Shown: piece after piece, positions 36,301 to 51,300 of the stretch
How the letters are laid out: every line of letters begins with the position of its first letter
Position numbering within the stretch: the stretch's first letter is position 1
Notes under the pieces: generated by a model
Database searches by the model: none
The model's input: the letters and a program-made list of their open reading frames with translations, nothing else
What the model was told of the DNA's origin: nothing
Program-made: the position numbers and the translations under genes
Assembly: GCA_036417435.1 (NCBI GenBank)
Contig: CM070901.1
Coordinates: forward strand, 5,368,001-5,432,000
Source of the DNA: Inia geoffrensis
Lineage: Eukaryota > Chordata > Mammalia > Artiodactyla > Iniidae
Direction: 5' to 3'
DNA length: 64,000 nt

Positions 36301-39300
36301 AGAGGAAAGCAAAAAATACCTAGAGACAAATGATAATGAAAACACGACAATCCAAAACCTATTGGATGCAGCAAAAGCAGTTCTAAGAGGGAAGTTTATA
36401 GCTATACAAGCCTACCTCAAGAAACAAGAAAAATCTCAAATAAACAATCTAACCATTCACCTAAAGGAACTAGAGAAAGAAGAACAAACAAAACCCAAAG
36501 TTAGCAGAAGGAAAGAAATCATAAAGATCAGAGCAGAAATAAATGAAATAGAAACAAAGAAAACAATAGCACAGATCAATAAAACTATAAGCTGGTTCTT
36601 TGAGAAGATAAACAAAATTGATAGCCATTAACCAGACTCATCAAGAAAAAGAGGGCGAGGGCTCAAATCAATAAAATTAGAAATGAAAAAGGAGAAGTTA
36701 CAACAGGCAGCGCAGAAATACAAAGCATCCTCAGAGACTATGACAAGCAACTCTTTGCCAATAAAATGGACAGCCTGGAAGAAATGGACAAATTCTTAGA
36801 AAGGTATAACCTTCCAAGACTGAATAGGAAGAAATAGAAAGTATGAATAGACCAAACACAAGTAATGAAATTGAAACTGTGATTAAAAATCTTCCAACAA
36901 ATAAAAGTCCAGGACCAGATGGTTTCACAGGTGAATTCTACCATTTACAGAAGAGCTAACACCCATCCTTCTCAAACTCTTCCAAAAATTTGCAGAGGAA
37001 GAAACACTCCCAAACTCATTCTATGAGGTCACCATCATCCTGGTATCAACACCAGACAAAGATACTACAAAAAAAGAAAATTACAGCCCAATATCACTGA
37101 TGAATATAGATTTAAAAATCCTCAACAAAATACTAGCAAACAGAACCCAAAAACACATTAAAAGGATTACACACCATGATCAAGTGAGATTTATCCCAGG
37201 GATGCAAGGATTCTTCAATATATGAAAATCAATCAATGTGATACACGATATTAACAAATTGAAGAAGAAAAACCATATGATCATCTCAGTAGATGCAGAA
37301 AAAGGTTTTGACAAAATTCAACACCCATTTATGATAAAAACGCTCCAGAAAGTGGGCATAGAGCGAACCTACCTCAACATAATAAAGGCCATATACGATA
37401 CACCCACAGCAAACATCATTCTCAATGGTGAAAAACTGAAAGCATTTCCTCTAAGATCAGGAACAAGACAAGGATGTCCACTCTCGCCACTATTATTCAA
37501 CATAGTTTTGGAAGTCCTAGCCACGGCAATCAGAGAAGAAAATGAGAAGAAGGAATGCATATTGGAAAAGAAGAAGTAAAACTGTCACTGTTTGCAGATG
37601 ACATGATACTATACATAGAGAATCCTAAAGATGCCACCAGAAAACTCCTAGAGCTAATCAATGAATTTGACAAAGTTGCAGGATACAAAATTTGTGAACA
37701 GAAATCTCTTGCATTCCTATACACTAATGATGAAAAATCTGAAAGAGAAATTAAGGAAACACTCCCATTTACCATTGCAACAAAAAGAATAAAATACCTA
37801 AGAATAAACCTACCTAGGGAGACAAAAGACCTGTATGCAGAAAACTGTAAGACTGTTGAAAGAAATTAAAGATGATACCAACAGATGGAGAGATATACCA
37901 TGTTCTTGGATTGGAAGAATCAACATTGTGAAAATGACTATACTACCCAAAGCAATCTACAGATTCAATGCAATCCCTGTCAAATTTACCAGTGGCATTT
38001 TTTACAGAACTAGAACAAAAAGTGTTAAACTTTGTATGGAGACACAAAAGACCCCAAATAGCCAAAGCACTCTTGAGGGAAAAAATGGAGCTGGAGGAAT
38101 CAGACTCCCTGACTTCAGACTATACTACAAAGCTACAGTGATCAAGACAATATGGTACTGGCACAAAAAAAAGAAATATAGATCAATGGAACAGGATAGA
38201 AAGCCCAGAGATGAACCCACATACCTATGGTCAACTAATTTATGAGAAAGGAGGCAAGCATATACAATGGAGAAAAGACAGTCTCTTCAATAAGTGGTGC
38301 TGGGAAAACTGGACAACTGCATGTAAAAGAATGAAATTAGAACACTCCCTAACACCATACAGGAAAATAAACTCAAAATGGATTAGAGACCTAAATGTAA
38401 GACCGGACACCATAAAACTCTTAGAGGGAAACATAGGAAGAACAGTCTTTGACATAAATCACAGCAAGATCTTTTTTGATCCACCTCCTAGAGTAGTGGA
38501 AATACAAATAAGCAAATGGGACCTAATGAAATTTGAAAGCTTTTGCAAAGCAAAGGAAACTACAAACAAGACGAAAATACAACCCTCAGAATGGGAAAAA
38601 AATATTTGCAAACGAATCAACAGACAAAGGATTAATCTCCAAAATATATAAACAGCGTATGCAGCTCAATATTAAAAGAAACAAACAACTCATTCAAAAA
38701 ATGGGCAGAAGACCTAAACAGACATTTCTCCAAAGAGGACATACAGATGGCCGAGAAGCACATAAAAAGCTGCTCAACGTCACTAATTATTAGAGAAATG
38801 CAAATCAAAACTATAAAGATGTATCACCTCACACCATTTAGAATGGGCATCATCAGAAAATCTACAAACAACAAATGCTGGAGAGGGTGTGGAGAAAAGG
38901 GAACCCTCTTGCACCATTGGTAGGAATGTAAATTGATACAGCCACTATGGAGAATAATATGGAGGTTCCTTAAACGACTAAAAATAGAATTACCAGATGA
39001 GTCAGCAATCCCACTCCTGGGCATATACCTAGAGAAAACCATAATTGAAAAAGACACATGCACCCCCAATGTTCATTGCACCACTATTTACAATAGCCAG
39101 GTCATGGAAGCAACCTAAATGCCCATCGACAGCCGAATGGGTAAAGAAGATGTGGTACATATATACAATGGAATATTACTCATCCATAAAAAGGAACGAA
39201 ATTGGGTCACTTGTAGAGACGTGGATGAATCTAGAGGCTGTCATACAGAGCGAAGTAAGTCAGAAAGAGAAAAACAAATACCGCATATTAATGCCTATAT

Positions 39301-42300
39301 GTGGAACCTAGAAAAATGGTACAGATGAACCAGTTTGCAGGGCAGAAATTGAGACACAGATGTAGAGGACAAACGTATGGACACAAAGGGGGAAAAGCGG
39401 TGGCGGGTGGTGGTAGTGGTGGGATGAATTGGGAGATTGGGATTGACATGTAGACACTAATGTGTATAAAATGGATGACTAATAAGAACCTGCTGTATCA
39501 AAAAATAAATTAAAAAAAAAGAAAAGTGGAACAAATTACTGATAAATATGTGGGTAAATCTAAAAGAATATTGTTGGACAACATAATATTAATATATCTT
39601 TGGGACTTAAACTATATGTACTATATGTACAATGAAAATGCATAATAATACAAAAAGTGGGAAGAGTAAATAAAGTGTTCTGTGTCCTAGAAAAATGGTA
39701 AAACTACAAATTTGTACTCAATTGTAATAAGGCAATTTTGCATTATGGAATCTCTATGATAACAGCTAAAGGAAGTCTGGAGGAACGTATAATCCACAAG
39801 CTATGAGAGAGTAAAATGGTATAACAAAAAATTTGATTTGCCCATGAGAAAACAATAAAAAAAAAAAGAGAGAGAGAAAACAGAACATAGAACAGGTAGG
39901 ATATATGTCTAGTATAGTAAGATAGTAGCTATAAACCCAAACATATCAGTAATCACATTAATATGTAAATGGACTAAATAATCCATTGCAAAGGAAATGA
40001 TTGTCAGACTGAATAAGTATATTTTTACATACGCTAACTATATATTGCTTGTAAGACATACACATTACAAGTAAGAATCCAGAAAGTTGAAAGTTAAAGG
40101 ATGAAAAATTGTACACCTTGTAAATACTTGGCAAACACCAGTTGGTACAGCTAAAGTAGATTTTAAGGCAAAACCAAACAAAAACAAAGCATTACTATAG
40201 ATAAAGAAAGACTCAAATTATACAGATTCAACATGTTTCAATCTGTGTGCACCTAATAAAATAGCATCAAAATACATAATCAAAATTTGACAGAACTAAA
40301 ATGATAAATATTTTTAAATGTACCATGTGAGAGAATTTAACGCACTTCTTTTGATAATTGGTAGAAAAATAAACAAATAAACAAACAAACACAAATCTGG
40401 ACAGATAAGAATGAACTTAGTAACATGAGAAACAAAATTCAATTCAATTGACATTTATGTAACAACAGTGAACCCAACAAGGACAAAATTAATTTATTTC
40501 CAGTAAAAAGGTTTACCTGAAACAAGTGTATGCTTGTAAGAGACTAAGTATCAGTGAATTTCAAAGAACAGATATAATTCAAAGTATGTCTCAATGGATT
40601 TAGACTAGAAATCAACAACCAAAAGAAAACTAGAAAATCCTCCAATGTTTAGAATTTTAAAAATAAACTTCTACATAACTCAGAGTGCATAGAAGATATC
40701 AAAATGGGTATTATAAATTTTAGCTGAATGATAGTAAAAATCAAAAATATAAAAATGTGTGGGATGAAGCTGAAGTTATGCTCAGTGGGAAATTTATATC
40801 CTTAAATTCATTTTTAGGGAAAAACATAAAGGATGAAAATTAGTACTCTAAGTATACATTTAAACAAGCTAGAAAAAGAATAATAAAATAAATCCAAGAA
40901 AGTAGAAGAGAGGAAATAATAAAGACAAGAATATAAATTAATGAAATAGCAACCTTTGATGAAAGGATCAAAAGCTGCAGATACTGATTGCTTATAAGGA
41001 CCAATAAAATTTACAGACCCTCAGCAAGATATATCAGAAAGACATACTTCTTCACAGCAGTATAACAAAAGACGCATCACTAAAGGCATTAAAAAGACCA
41101 TAAAAGGATGTCATGAACGTTATGTCAACAAACTTGACAATTTAGATGTAATGGACACATTCTTACAAACCATTTCCTACTGAAACTGAGAGAAGAGAAT
41201 AATAACCTAATATCTATTAAACAAATTGAAGTTGTCATTAAAATCTTTCCTCAAAAAAAACCTCAAGGCCCGGGTGGCATCTCTGATGATTTCTCACAAT
41301 TATTAAAGAAGAAATAGTACAGTCTTAGAAAAAATCTAGAGAATTGATAAAGAGGGAATACTTCCCAGCCCACTGTATGAAGTTAGCAGAAACTTGATAC
41401 AAAACCCAAAAGGAAAATAACAAACCAATCTCCCTCATAAAAATAGTTGCAAAAATCCTACGTAGAATATTAGCAAATAAAATTCAACAATATATAAAAA
41501 GCATAATTCATCACAACCATGTGGGATTTATTACAGAAATACAATCCTGCTTTAACATTCAAAAAAGAAGCAATGTAATTCCAGGGAAAAAAAATAAATG
41601 TAATAATCGTATGATTGTTTCAACAGATATTGCTAAAATTAAACTCACTGAAGGTTTTTTTAAACTCTTAGCAAAATAGAAATAGGTGGTTTCTATATCT
41701 TTATTTTGTTTTTTTTAACGCATTTGCAACACCGTATTTAAAGATGAATTACTGAAAGATTTAGTTATGAGATCAGAACACAGATACCCACCACTTATAC
41801 TCAGCATTATACTGAAGTCCAAGACAGTGAAATAAGATAAGAAAATAAATCAAAGTCATATATAAACACAAAGAAATATTTTCTTTTTATTTAAAAATAT
41901 GCTATTTTATGACTCCTGAGAATTTTGGGAGATAGTGTTACTTTTATTAGGATGCCTCATCAACAAGGCATTATCATCTTTCAGACTGAGGGGACCATTC
42001 CTATAGCTGTTTCCCGCTGTCCTCGTGTTTTCTAGCGCAGCACCAATAACACTGAATGGCCACGGTTAGACTGGTTACCCACAGCACACAGCTTAACCAT
42101 CCTATAGGTCCTACCAACCCAGTACCTCATGTATGGTTTGTACTTAAAAAGTACATGTTAGAATGAGCTGGATTCTAGTTATTTATGATCTAGAGGAAAG
42201 AGTAGAAACCAGTAATTCAACAAGCACACTAATAAAATAACAAAAATGCAAAAATTAAATTTTATATCAGTGCTATATCAACTCGAAGAGAAGAAGAAGT

Positions 42301-45300
42301 GAAAAATATGGTTTTATTTTACTAAATAGAGACATATGTGGCAGTATTTACCCAAACACAATGGTGGTGTAGTCCACACTCCCTCTAAACAATAGGACTC
42401 CTTAGACCCTTGTAGGAAATGGTGCTCGAAACATCTGTATTCCACTGAGGAACCATTTTCATAGGTCCTGACTGTTGAACTCTTAATAACTCCATTTTTA
42501 ATAAATGGGGGAGATGCACATGTTCCTTCAGATTCTGCAAAAATAATAAAGTCTGCAATGAATTGCTACAATAGGCAGCCAGTGCTTTTATAATCGCTAC
42601 AGAAATAAAACAATATATTTCATGTAAAAGCATTTTTAAGACATCTCTCAAGTAATTTTTAAATATCAAAAGCATTTCTGCAATACCTTCATACATAAAA
42701 TTTATGATTGCAATTAGAATATCATAATATTAAATACACGTTTAAAACTAGCAAAGTATTAATTATTGTGATTTTACTTTTCCCCTTTCTGTTTGCCAAA
42801 AGTGAAAGCGTGTAAGATCCGTCTTGAGGCCATGCTTTCTGTATGCATTCTCTTCCTGTTTCCTTATTAAAAGTGACAGTCCCATGCCCGAGGAGTACAC
42901 AAAGTCTCTCACTCTACCTTAAGCCCTCTTCTGAGACAATGCTCCCCTGCAAACCCTGAGGAGAGCAATGCTTTACAGGGTTGTTGATTGCTCACAAGAG
43001 GGTGATCCATCCTCTGAAAGTCTGGAGATATGTACAAAATCTCATGATTTCTCTCTTTATAAAACTGAATTACAGAATTAAAAGATGTCAGCATAGATCC
43101 TATTTAAGGGTATGTGCTGATTGGAAATTGATCAGGTCATTCCCAATTTTATAGATTAGATGATGAGGGTGGTGGATTGCTTAGGGTCTTATCCTTTGAA
43201 CTCATACTGATCACCTGTGATATTGGTCACCCAAGAAATTGTCAGGAAGCACTATTGTTTTACCTTTTCTAATACATGAAGGATATTTCACTTCACCTCT
43301 GTTGCACTGCACTGATAATTCAGAGGGTGCAGTTGATGGAGACAAGTCATACCCCTGTTTACATACAAAATCTATTAAATCTCCATGTAAGATCTTCCCT
43401 TCATAATTCCACTTCATCCCTAGGTTATTTCTGCTCATGTCATCCATGTTAACTGTACACGGCTCTGTAAAACAAAGGGTCTTTTCAATTCTTCACTCAT
43501 CTCACAAGTATGAAAGTGATATATTTTTACAAAAAAAAATTATGACAGGCATCAAAGGCGGTATTTCTATTTACCATTTATCATTATTAAAGCTCTTCAC
43601 ACATATACATAATAAAGGACACACTTTATTGCTCTCAAATGAATTTATATATTTTGTATTATCTTCAATATATCATAAATTAAAACCACTTAATTTGAAA
43701 CATTAAAAATATTGTTTAAGGACAACAAACACTTAGGTTCATCCTGATTTCCTTCCTATCAAATAAAATCTTCAAATAGAAAATGTATTTACTGTGTAAT
43801 ATTTGTGGGACACTTACCACTCGATATTCATTGGTGAATAAAACAAAGATCCCTGCCCTCATGGAGATTACCTTCTAACTGGGAGACACACACACACACA
43901 ATCAACAATAAATGTAATAAATATATGGATCTTATAATTTGGGCCCATCTTTAAACTACATATAATAAGTACGATAGGAAAATTAATAGTGGGGGCGTGG
44001 GGGAAGGGGGACTGTGCTTCTAGGTAAGGTGGTTGGGACAGGCTTAAATAAGTAATCTTTGAACAGACTTGCAGAAGGCTAAGGAGTGAACCAAGTCATT
44101 TCCTCTCATTGTTGTGGCCTCTCCCGTTGCGGAGCACAGGCTCCGGACGTGCAGGTTCAGCGGTCATGGCTCACGGTCCCAGCCGCTCCGCGGCATGTGG
44201 GATCTTCTCGGACCAGGGCACGAACCGACGTCCTCTGCATCGGCAGGCAGACTCTCAACCACTGCACCACCAGGGAAGCCCCTGAACCAAGTCATTTTTT
44301 GAGGGAAGGGCATTCCAGGCACAGGGAACTACCTTGAGGTGAGAGCACACCTGGCTTACTTGGGGAGGAGTAATGAGACTAGACTGGCTGAAGTAGGATA
44401 AGGGCAGGGAAGACCAGCAGGGGGGAGGTTGAGAAGTTCATAACATCTGGAATAATTCACAGATGGGAAATGCTGCTCCTTATAGCACCATCTTTCCCAT
44501 TCGTAGTGAGAGTATTTTCAGTTCCACAGGACAAGTAAGATGCACAAAGCTCTCTCCTCTTGCCCTGATGACAATAAATGATCTTCACTCAGTATTTGCT
44601 TTAGGCTGTGGGCACCAAGCCTAAATGTCATGAGGCAATTGCTCCAGACAGAAAATGATAGGTTTCCTTAAACTTTATTGTTCCCTGTGGGATTGTTCCA
44701 TTACTAGCTTTTCCTTTACAATTTTGGTCCAGTCTCTATCCTCAGAGATGACTGTACTTCCATTCAATGCAATATCAATCACATCATCAAAAGCTTAACA
44801 TCAAAATCATTTATGAAAATATGAGAGCAATAGAAAAACTACAGGTGAAGATATATCTGAATGTGAATGTGAACAGCAAACCAAGAATGACTTGAAGGAG
44901 AGAAACCACAAAGGAGATGCTGAAAGAGCTGACCTAAAACTTAAATTTATGTATATTAAAAACGCTATAAATAAAAGGAAGAGGAAAACAAAAAATAGCT
45001 GCAATATACATGACTGTCAAATGGATAATGTAATTTATATAGATAAAGCTCTTATGGGTATGGAAGAATTGCTAAACTATGAACAATCAGTTCATTGAAA
45101 AACCACCTGTGGCCATTAGAAGATTGAAAAATGTCAACTGTCTAATACCCAAATAAATCCAATTAAAGTAATTTTAATTGCTTAATTAACAATATGTAAA
45201 GATTAAGATATTCAAGTTCACAAAGATTAAGAAACTACTTCATTAATTCACTGATGCTAGGATCATAAATCAGAATAAACTTTATGAAGGGCAGTTTGGC

Positions 45301-48300
45301 AATTAACAGAAATTTAATTAAAATTCCAGATCTCTTTGATCCAGAAATTCCTCTTCAGATAATCTGAAAACAAAAATAAAACATGTGAAATAAATAGAAT
45401 TAATTTTATTTTATTAAAAAATAAAGATTATTTACATGTACAAATATTTAGTACAAGATGTACTGTGTGGAATATAAAAATGTTGAGAACACACTAAATG
45501 TCCATCAAAAAGTAATTAAATTATGGCATATCTGAATTAAGGAATATTGTACAGCCATTAAAATATAATGTAGAAATATATCAAACCATGTTCATAATAT
45601 AGTTTAAGTGAAAGAAACAAGATTCATAGCCTCTTCATGATATCGCACATTTTTGTGAATATGTATGTTGGAAGCTGGTGTAGAAAAAGGTGTAAAGACC
45701 ATTATCTAAGTCATTGATTGACGTTTCCGGCAAGGTTACTGATATTTTCTGTTTTCTTCTAGTTTATTCTGTATGTTTATTAATTTTCTTGTAGATAACA
45801 ATGATTTGCTTTTGTAGTTTAAAGGGCTAATATTTTTAACTAAATGTCTTTTAACTTATAGGGAGTTTATCATGCAATTTTCTATTTGTAGAAGTCACAA
45901 TGTAAGAAGTTCTTTGCAACTGTAGTGACCAGGTACGTTACTTTTAAATGTAACTCTGACTATAGCAAAGTTAAAAACTGAGGCAAATCTATAGGTTTGA
46001 AATGAGAGGTGAATATTGTTTTCCCAAAGTAATTTCAATTTAGGTAATTACTTAGATAGCTGCCTCAGTTTTCTACTTGAAAACATTAACATTAATTAAT
46101 CCATGGCTTAATCCAAAATATAGAGTAACTACAAACGTTTTTATCTGCTCAACAATATAAAACAAAAGTGAGGAAGCAGTGGCAAAGAAAGCTATAAACG
46201 ACATGCTCTACCAAGGAAAGAATTGGATTGATTATTCTTCTGTCCAAATGACATTCTGAGGACAATAAGAGAGACAACGAGGAATATAAACAACCAGGGG
46301 AAATTCCAGTTAGGAGAAAGACAACACAAATGTAATCAGACACACAAATGTGATTATGTTTAATGCCACTGAGGTGGACACTTAAACATGGTTAAAATGG
46401 TAAAGTTTTGTTGTTCTTATGTTACCACATTTTAAAAAAAAATGCAGTGGGGTAAGAACTAGTATAGCCTAAACCCTAAGATACTAGGGATGTTTTTCTG
46501 CTGACAGAAACGATAAGGTAAAACACTGGAAGAATGAAAGATATATACAAAATTCTCTTTTCCATGCTATAAAACATCATATGAAAATCACGTAAAGAAT
46601 ACAAACATAAGGGTAAAACAAATTCAATGTGTCCTGCTATAAGCAGAATAAGTTCCAGGGACCTAATGTACAAAACAATATATAAAAAATAAATAAGAGA
46701 AAATTAAAAAAGAAAACACCCCAATGTTGTGCACTCAAAAGTTGCTAAGAGTGGATTTTGAATGCTCTCATCATAACAACAACCCCCAAAATTACATGAG
46801 GTGAAGGATAAATAAACTAACCTTATTGTGGTAATAATTTCACAATGTATTTGTGTATCAAATCGTCACATTATACACCTTAAACATACACAAGGTTATG
46901 TGTCAATTTTATCTCAATAAGGCTGGGAAAAGTTTTTTTAATTCAATGTGTTCTCTATCTTACCTAAGCAAACAGGTGGGGATGACCATTTTCCTTGTTC
47001 ACAATGAGATATTTTTGCTCCTCTCAATAAGTAATATTCATTGCATCTATATTCCACTGAGGATCCTGTTGGGTAGCTTGCTAATAATCCACCAATAACA
47101 GCTCCATTTATTATATCAGGTGGAGAATTACAATTTTCAGTATTTCCTAAGAAAAGAAGTTATTTTTAAATTAATACAAACATAACAACATAATGATATA
47201 ATACAGTTGCACATACAATAGTACTTTAATATTTCACTATGTAATTTAGGGCAATTGACCTCTCAGTGTACCAGAATCAGAGAAACTTCATTCAGCTGTA
47301 AGTATTGTTAAAATTTACTAAGCCAAACTAAAGAGCAAATGTTTTGCTGAAGGACAAGTATGCAGCGGATTTTTCACTTTTCTTGCTTCTGAAGGACTCA
47401 TGCTATAGATACTCTTAAAATGTACAGAAAGGTAAACAGTGTTCTTTAACCTAACGATTATGGTCCATTTAAAAACTGACCTCTGTTATTATCCATTTTT
47501 ATTTTTTCCTTCTCATCTCTCTTCATCTCAGATCTCACTCAACCCATGGATGAAAATTCCATTTTTCTCTCTGTCTTCAGAGTCTTTCTCCTATTCGGCT
47601 AATTTCTCTAGCATCTTTAATAGCTTTTCTCTTACACAACAGATATCCTCGGTAAACATGTCTGTGGAGGTCTCTCCAGGACCTGATCAAGAAATGAGGA
47701 GAGGGCTTCCCTGGTGGCGCAGTGGTTGAGAGTCTGCCTGCCGATGCAGGGGACACGGGTTCGTGCCCCGGTCCGGGAAGATCCCACATGCCGTGGAGCG
47801 GCTGGGCCCGTGAGCCATGACCGCTGAGCCTGCACGTCCGGAGCCTGTGCTCCGCAATGGGAGGGACCACAGCAGTGAGAGGCCCGCGTACCGCAAAAAA
47901 AAAAAAAAAAGAAATGAGAAGGATGGCAGGATGGGTAGCACCGAGGAGTGGTACCCTGGTTGTGCCCTTCAGTGAGATGAAAGAGCAGGTATATGGCTCA
48001 GAGGGTGGAGGGCTCAGAATGGCCAGATGCAAAAGTACTATCATCAGGATGTTAAAAACTTGTTTTCCAATTCTTTATATCCAGTTAAATTCTACAGAGG
48101 GCTCCACGTGCTCAGGAAAAATAGCAGAGTAAGTGCTGTATCTGTGTGTTTCAAACTCTTCTAAGCAAGGGACCGTTGCTGTAAGTGTGTGAATTAAACA
48201 AAGGAAAATGTTACACACTAGGCTTAGCTCTGGATGTGAAACGCAGCACACATACCAACACACTCAGGGGCAAGGGTCCATTTTCCACGTTTACAAGTTA

Positions 48301-51300
48301 TTTCTTCTGGTCCCCGGAGGTGATACCCTCTTTCACACACGTATGTCACTTTATCCCCATTATAATAGACCTTGGAGGATAGGTTTGCTGCAGCATTCTC
48401 AACCAAGGGCGGGTCCTCACAGCCCATCCTCTGCTTTTCTTCTGAAAAGGGAAAATTGAAACAGAAGAGACCATTTAGCTCCACATGCATGCAGGTTTCA
48501 TTTTAGGAAAAGCTCAGTTGAGGTGATGCTAACCAATGCATTTGGGAGGTTCTGTCCATTTTCCATTTTCACAGCGTATCTCTTCTGATCCCTGCCTCTC
48601 AAAGTTAAGTCCACACTCTATACGAACTGTTTCTCCGTGACGATAAGTGGTTGAGTACCTTTGAATTCTGGAGGTCAGAGGCACAGGGGGAGGAGGACAT
48701 CGATTTCTTCTTCCTTTTATGGAGAAACATCAGTATATTTAGTCATATAATTACCAAAAAATAATAGTTAAGGTTTCATAAGCACATTCACTGTGCCGAG
48801 GACCCTAAGAAGTATGGCAGACAGACTGGGGCCACCTCCGGGATCCCCACATCCTGCGGCTCACTTCCTTGAGTCACGCCCCTCCCCAAGAACAGGAACT
48901 GGGACTTGCTTCTAAGCAATGAACACAGCCAAGATGATGGGATGCACGTGACCTGTTTAGACACAGCCACAAGGATGGACGCGTGTGATCATGCACACAT
49001 ACTCTTGCAACACAGTATGGTAAGGCTGTTCTTGCCGAGCTCTTTCCCAGCTGATCTGGAAGAGAAGCAAGCTGTTTCATCGCAAGTTTGCGAATGGGGT
49101 GGGTCAGAGGGCAGGGGGCACAGGGCTGCCTGCAGGGACATCCAGGAGGAGACTGAAGCCCTCTGCTCAGCAGCCTGCCAAGCTCCAAATGCTGCCACAA
49201 ACCACAGTGAACTTGAAAACAGGTTCTTCCCGAGCCCAGCCCCAGATGACACTGCAGTCCCACCTGACACCTGTACTGCAGCTTTGTTAGACACGGACAC
49301 AGAGCCAGGTCAGCTACACCCAGAATCTTGACCCACAGAAACTGTGAGACACAGGTGTGTGGTTTCAAGCCGTTAAGTTCGTGCCAACAGAAAACTAAAA
49401 GAGCCAGCACGTTACATTCATTATCTCCTTTAATCTTAAAAGAACTTTGTTAAGTGGGGACTATTACATCTCTCATATTACAGACAAAGAAACTAAAATC
49501 TATGAAGTAAGTAAATTATTAGTAAGTGGTGGATCTGTTCCTAAACCCGTGTCTATCTGAATTAAAATCTCCTGCTCTTAACTATTCTAAGATACTGACT
49601 ATATTAATTTCCCATGGCTGCCATGACCAATTACAACAATGGAGTGGCTTAAAAAATAGCACACCTTTATTCTCTTACACTTCTGGAAGCCAAAGTCCAG
49701 AATCGGTTTCACTGGGCTGAAATCAAGGTATCAGGAGAGCTGTGTTCCTTCTGGAGCCTTTAGGAGACAAGCAGATTCTCTGCCTCTGCAAGCTTCTGGG
49801 GGCTGCGTGCACTCCTTGGCTTATGACCTCTTCCTTTTTCACTCCAACCTTTGCTTCCATCGTCACATCTCATACTTGATCTTCTGTAGTCAAATCTCCC
49901 TCTGCCTCCCTCTTATATAATTATGATGCTTATGATTACATTTGGGGCCCACATGGATAATCCCAGATATTATTCCTCTCTCCAGATCCTTAATTTTATC
50001 ACATCTGCAAAGTCCCTTTTGCCCTATAAGGTAACATTCGCTGGTTCCAGGGACATGAATATGAATATTTTCTTTTGGGAGGGAGGGAAGCATTACTCAG
50101 ACGACTACACTGCCCATCCTACATCTAAGGACTGTTTGCTAGAAAATGATAGCAGGAATGTTGGCATCTGACTTAATTTGGTGGGAGTGAGGTGAACAGG
50201 TGATAAGTAGGTAGGGGTCTGCCATTTCATTTTGAAATAATATGCTACAGGTAATTTGCTAACGATCTTCCTCTCTGCTGTTAGAGCAAGGCTGTTGGGC
50301 ACCACTGGAAAGTTTAAAAAAGAATATTCCTAACAAAAAAAAGTTAAAGTCATTGTTTAGCACATTTAGAGCATGATGGCAGTTCTGGGAAACCCCACTG
50401 CATAACCCTGGTGACCCCTCTTTCGTTCCTCCAGGCAACTGTTTCAAATCTTCTCTACTCTCTTCCAAGTTTTCCTTTCCTGTCTTTCTCCTGCCTGTTA
50501 ATAATGACACTATTTCCTACATTACAGAGACAATAGAGGCTATCAAGCCCTTTCCCTCTCCCCATCCTTCCCAATCCTCAAAGCCCTATTTATCTTTTAA
50601 GGCCCAGTTCAGACATTATCCATCACCTCTGTAAACACTGTCCCACACCATATCAATCAGAACCTTCAGTGTTTGTTCAAACACCTTATACCTGACTTTA
50701 TTATACCAGTTGTCACATTGTATCAATGACTTGTATCTGTTTCCTCTGCTAGACCAGGACCTCCTTCATGTAATATTGCAGGTGTGATTATATGACTATT
50801 GAATTGATGTCTCTTAACAGGTAATCATACCACCTGCTTGAACACAGCCAGTGATATAAATGGAACCATAGGCGTCCCATTTGACAGTGGCTCTTACTAG
50901 ATGACCTCAGTTTTGATTTTCACCCTGGGTAACATTCTGCTGCTTTTTCTGCTCTTTACCGCACTGTTTTGAAGACTGTATTTTCATATCAGGGAATATG
51001 TGGCTAAGTAATAAGTACCTCCACAAAGCTGCCACCTTGGGACAACTGGATCTAGTTAATTCCCAACAAGAAAAATTATTCATTATAATAAGAGATTTAC
51101 AATTTATAATAGATTTTTAAAAATATATTTAAAAGATATATCCACTCCACAAACTAATGTAAAAATTAAGATTTCTTCAGATTAAATATATTAAAGACTA
51201 TTGAAAATAGCACTGATTTAAAAGACAATATTTATTTTAAAAAATAGCACTCTGGAGAAGAATTAGATATCATCAGAGACTTTTTTCCATAGAAATTAAA

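Noticed and set aside
34706..39320. L1 ORF1/ORF2 fragments as cellular genes
   Set aside because: Endonuclease and reverse-transcriptase motifs show L1 origin and frameshifts separate the pieces.
31547..43464. Sushi exons on the minus strand as CFH or CFHR genes, with two terminal-like domains suggesting a duplication
   Set aside because: Residues and exon order match F13B domains 8 and 10, which both start EPCT and resemble each other in the human protein too; the ten-domain series and the C-terminal tail also fit F13B.
48874..49410. 178-aa minus-strand frame and 141-aa plus-strand frame
   Set aside because: Both fall in a GC-rich MLT1-like LTR relic; the translations look like low-complexity noise.
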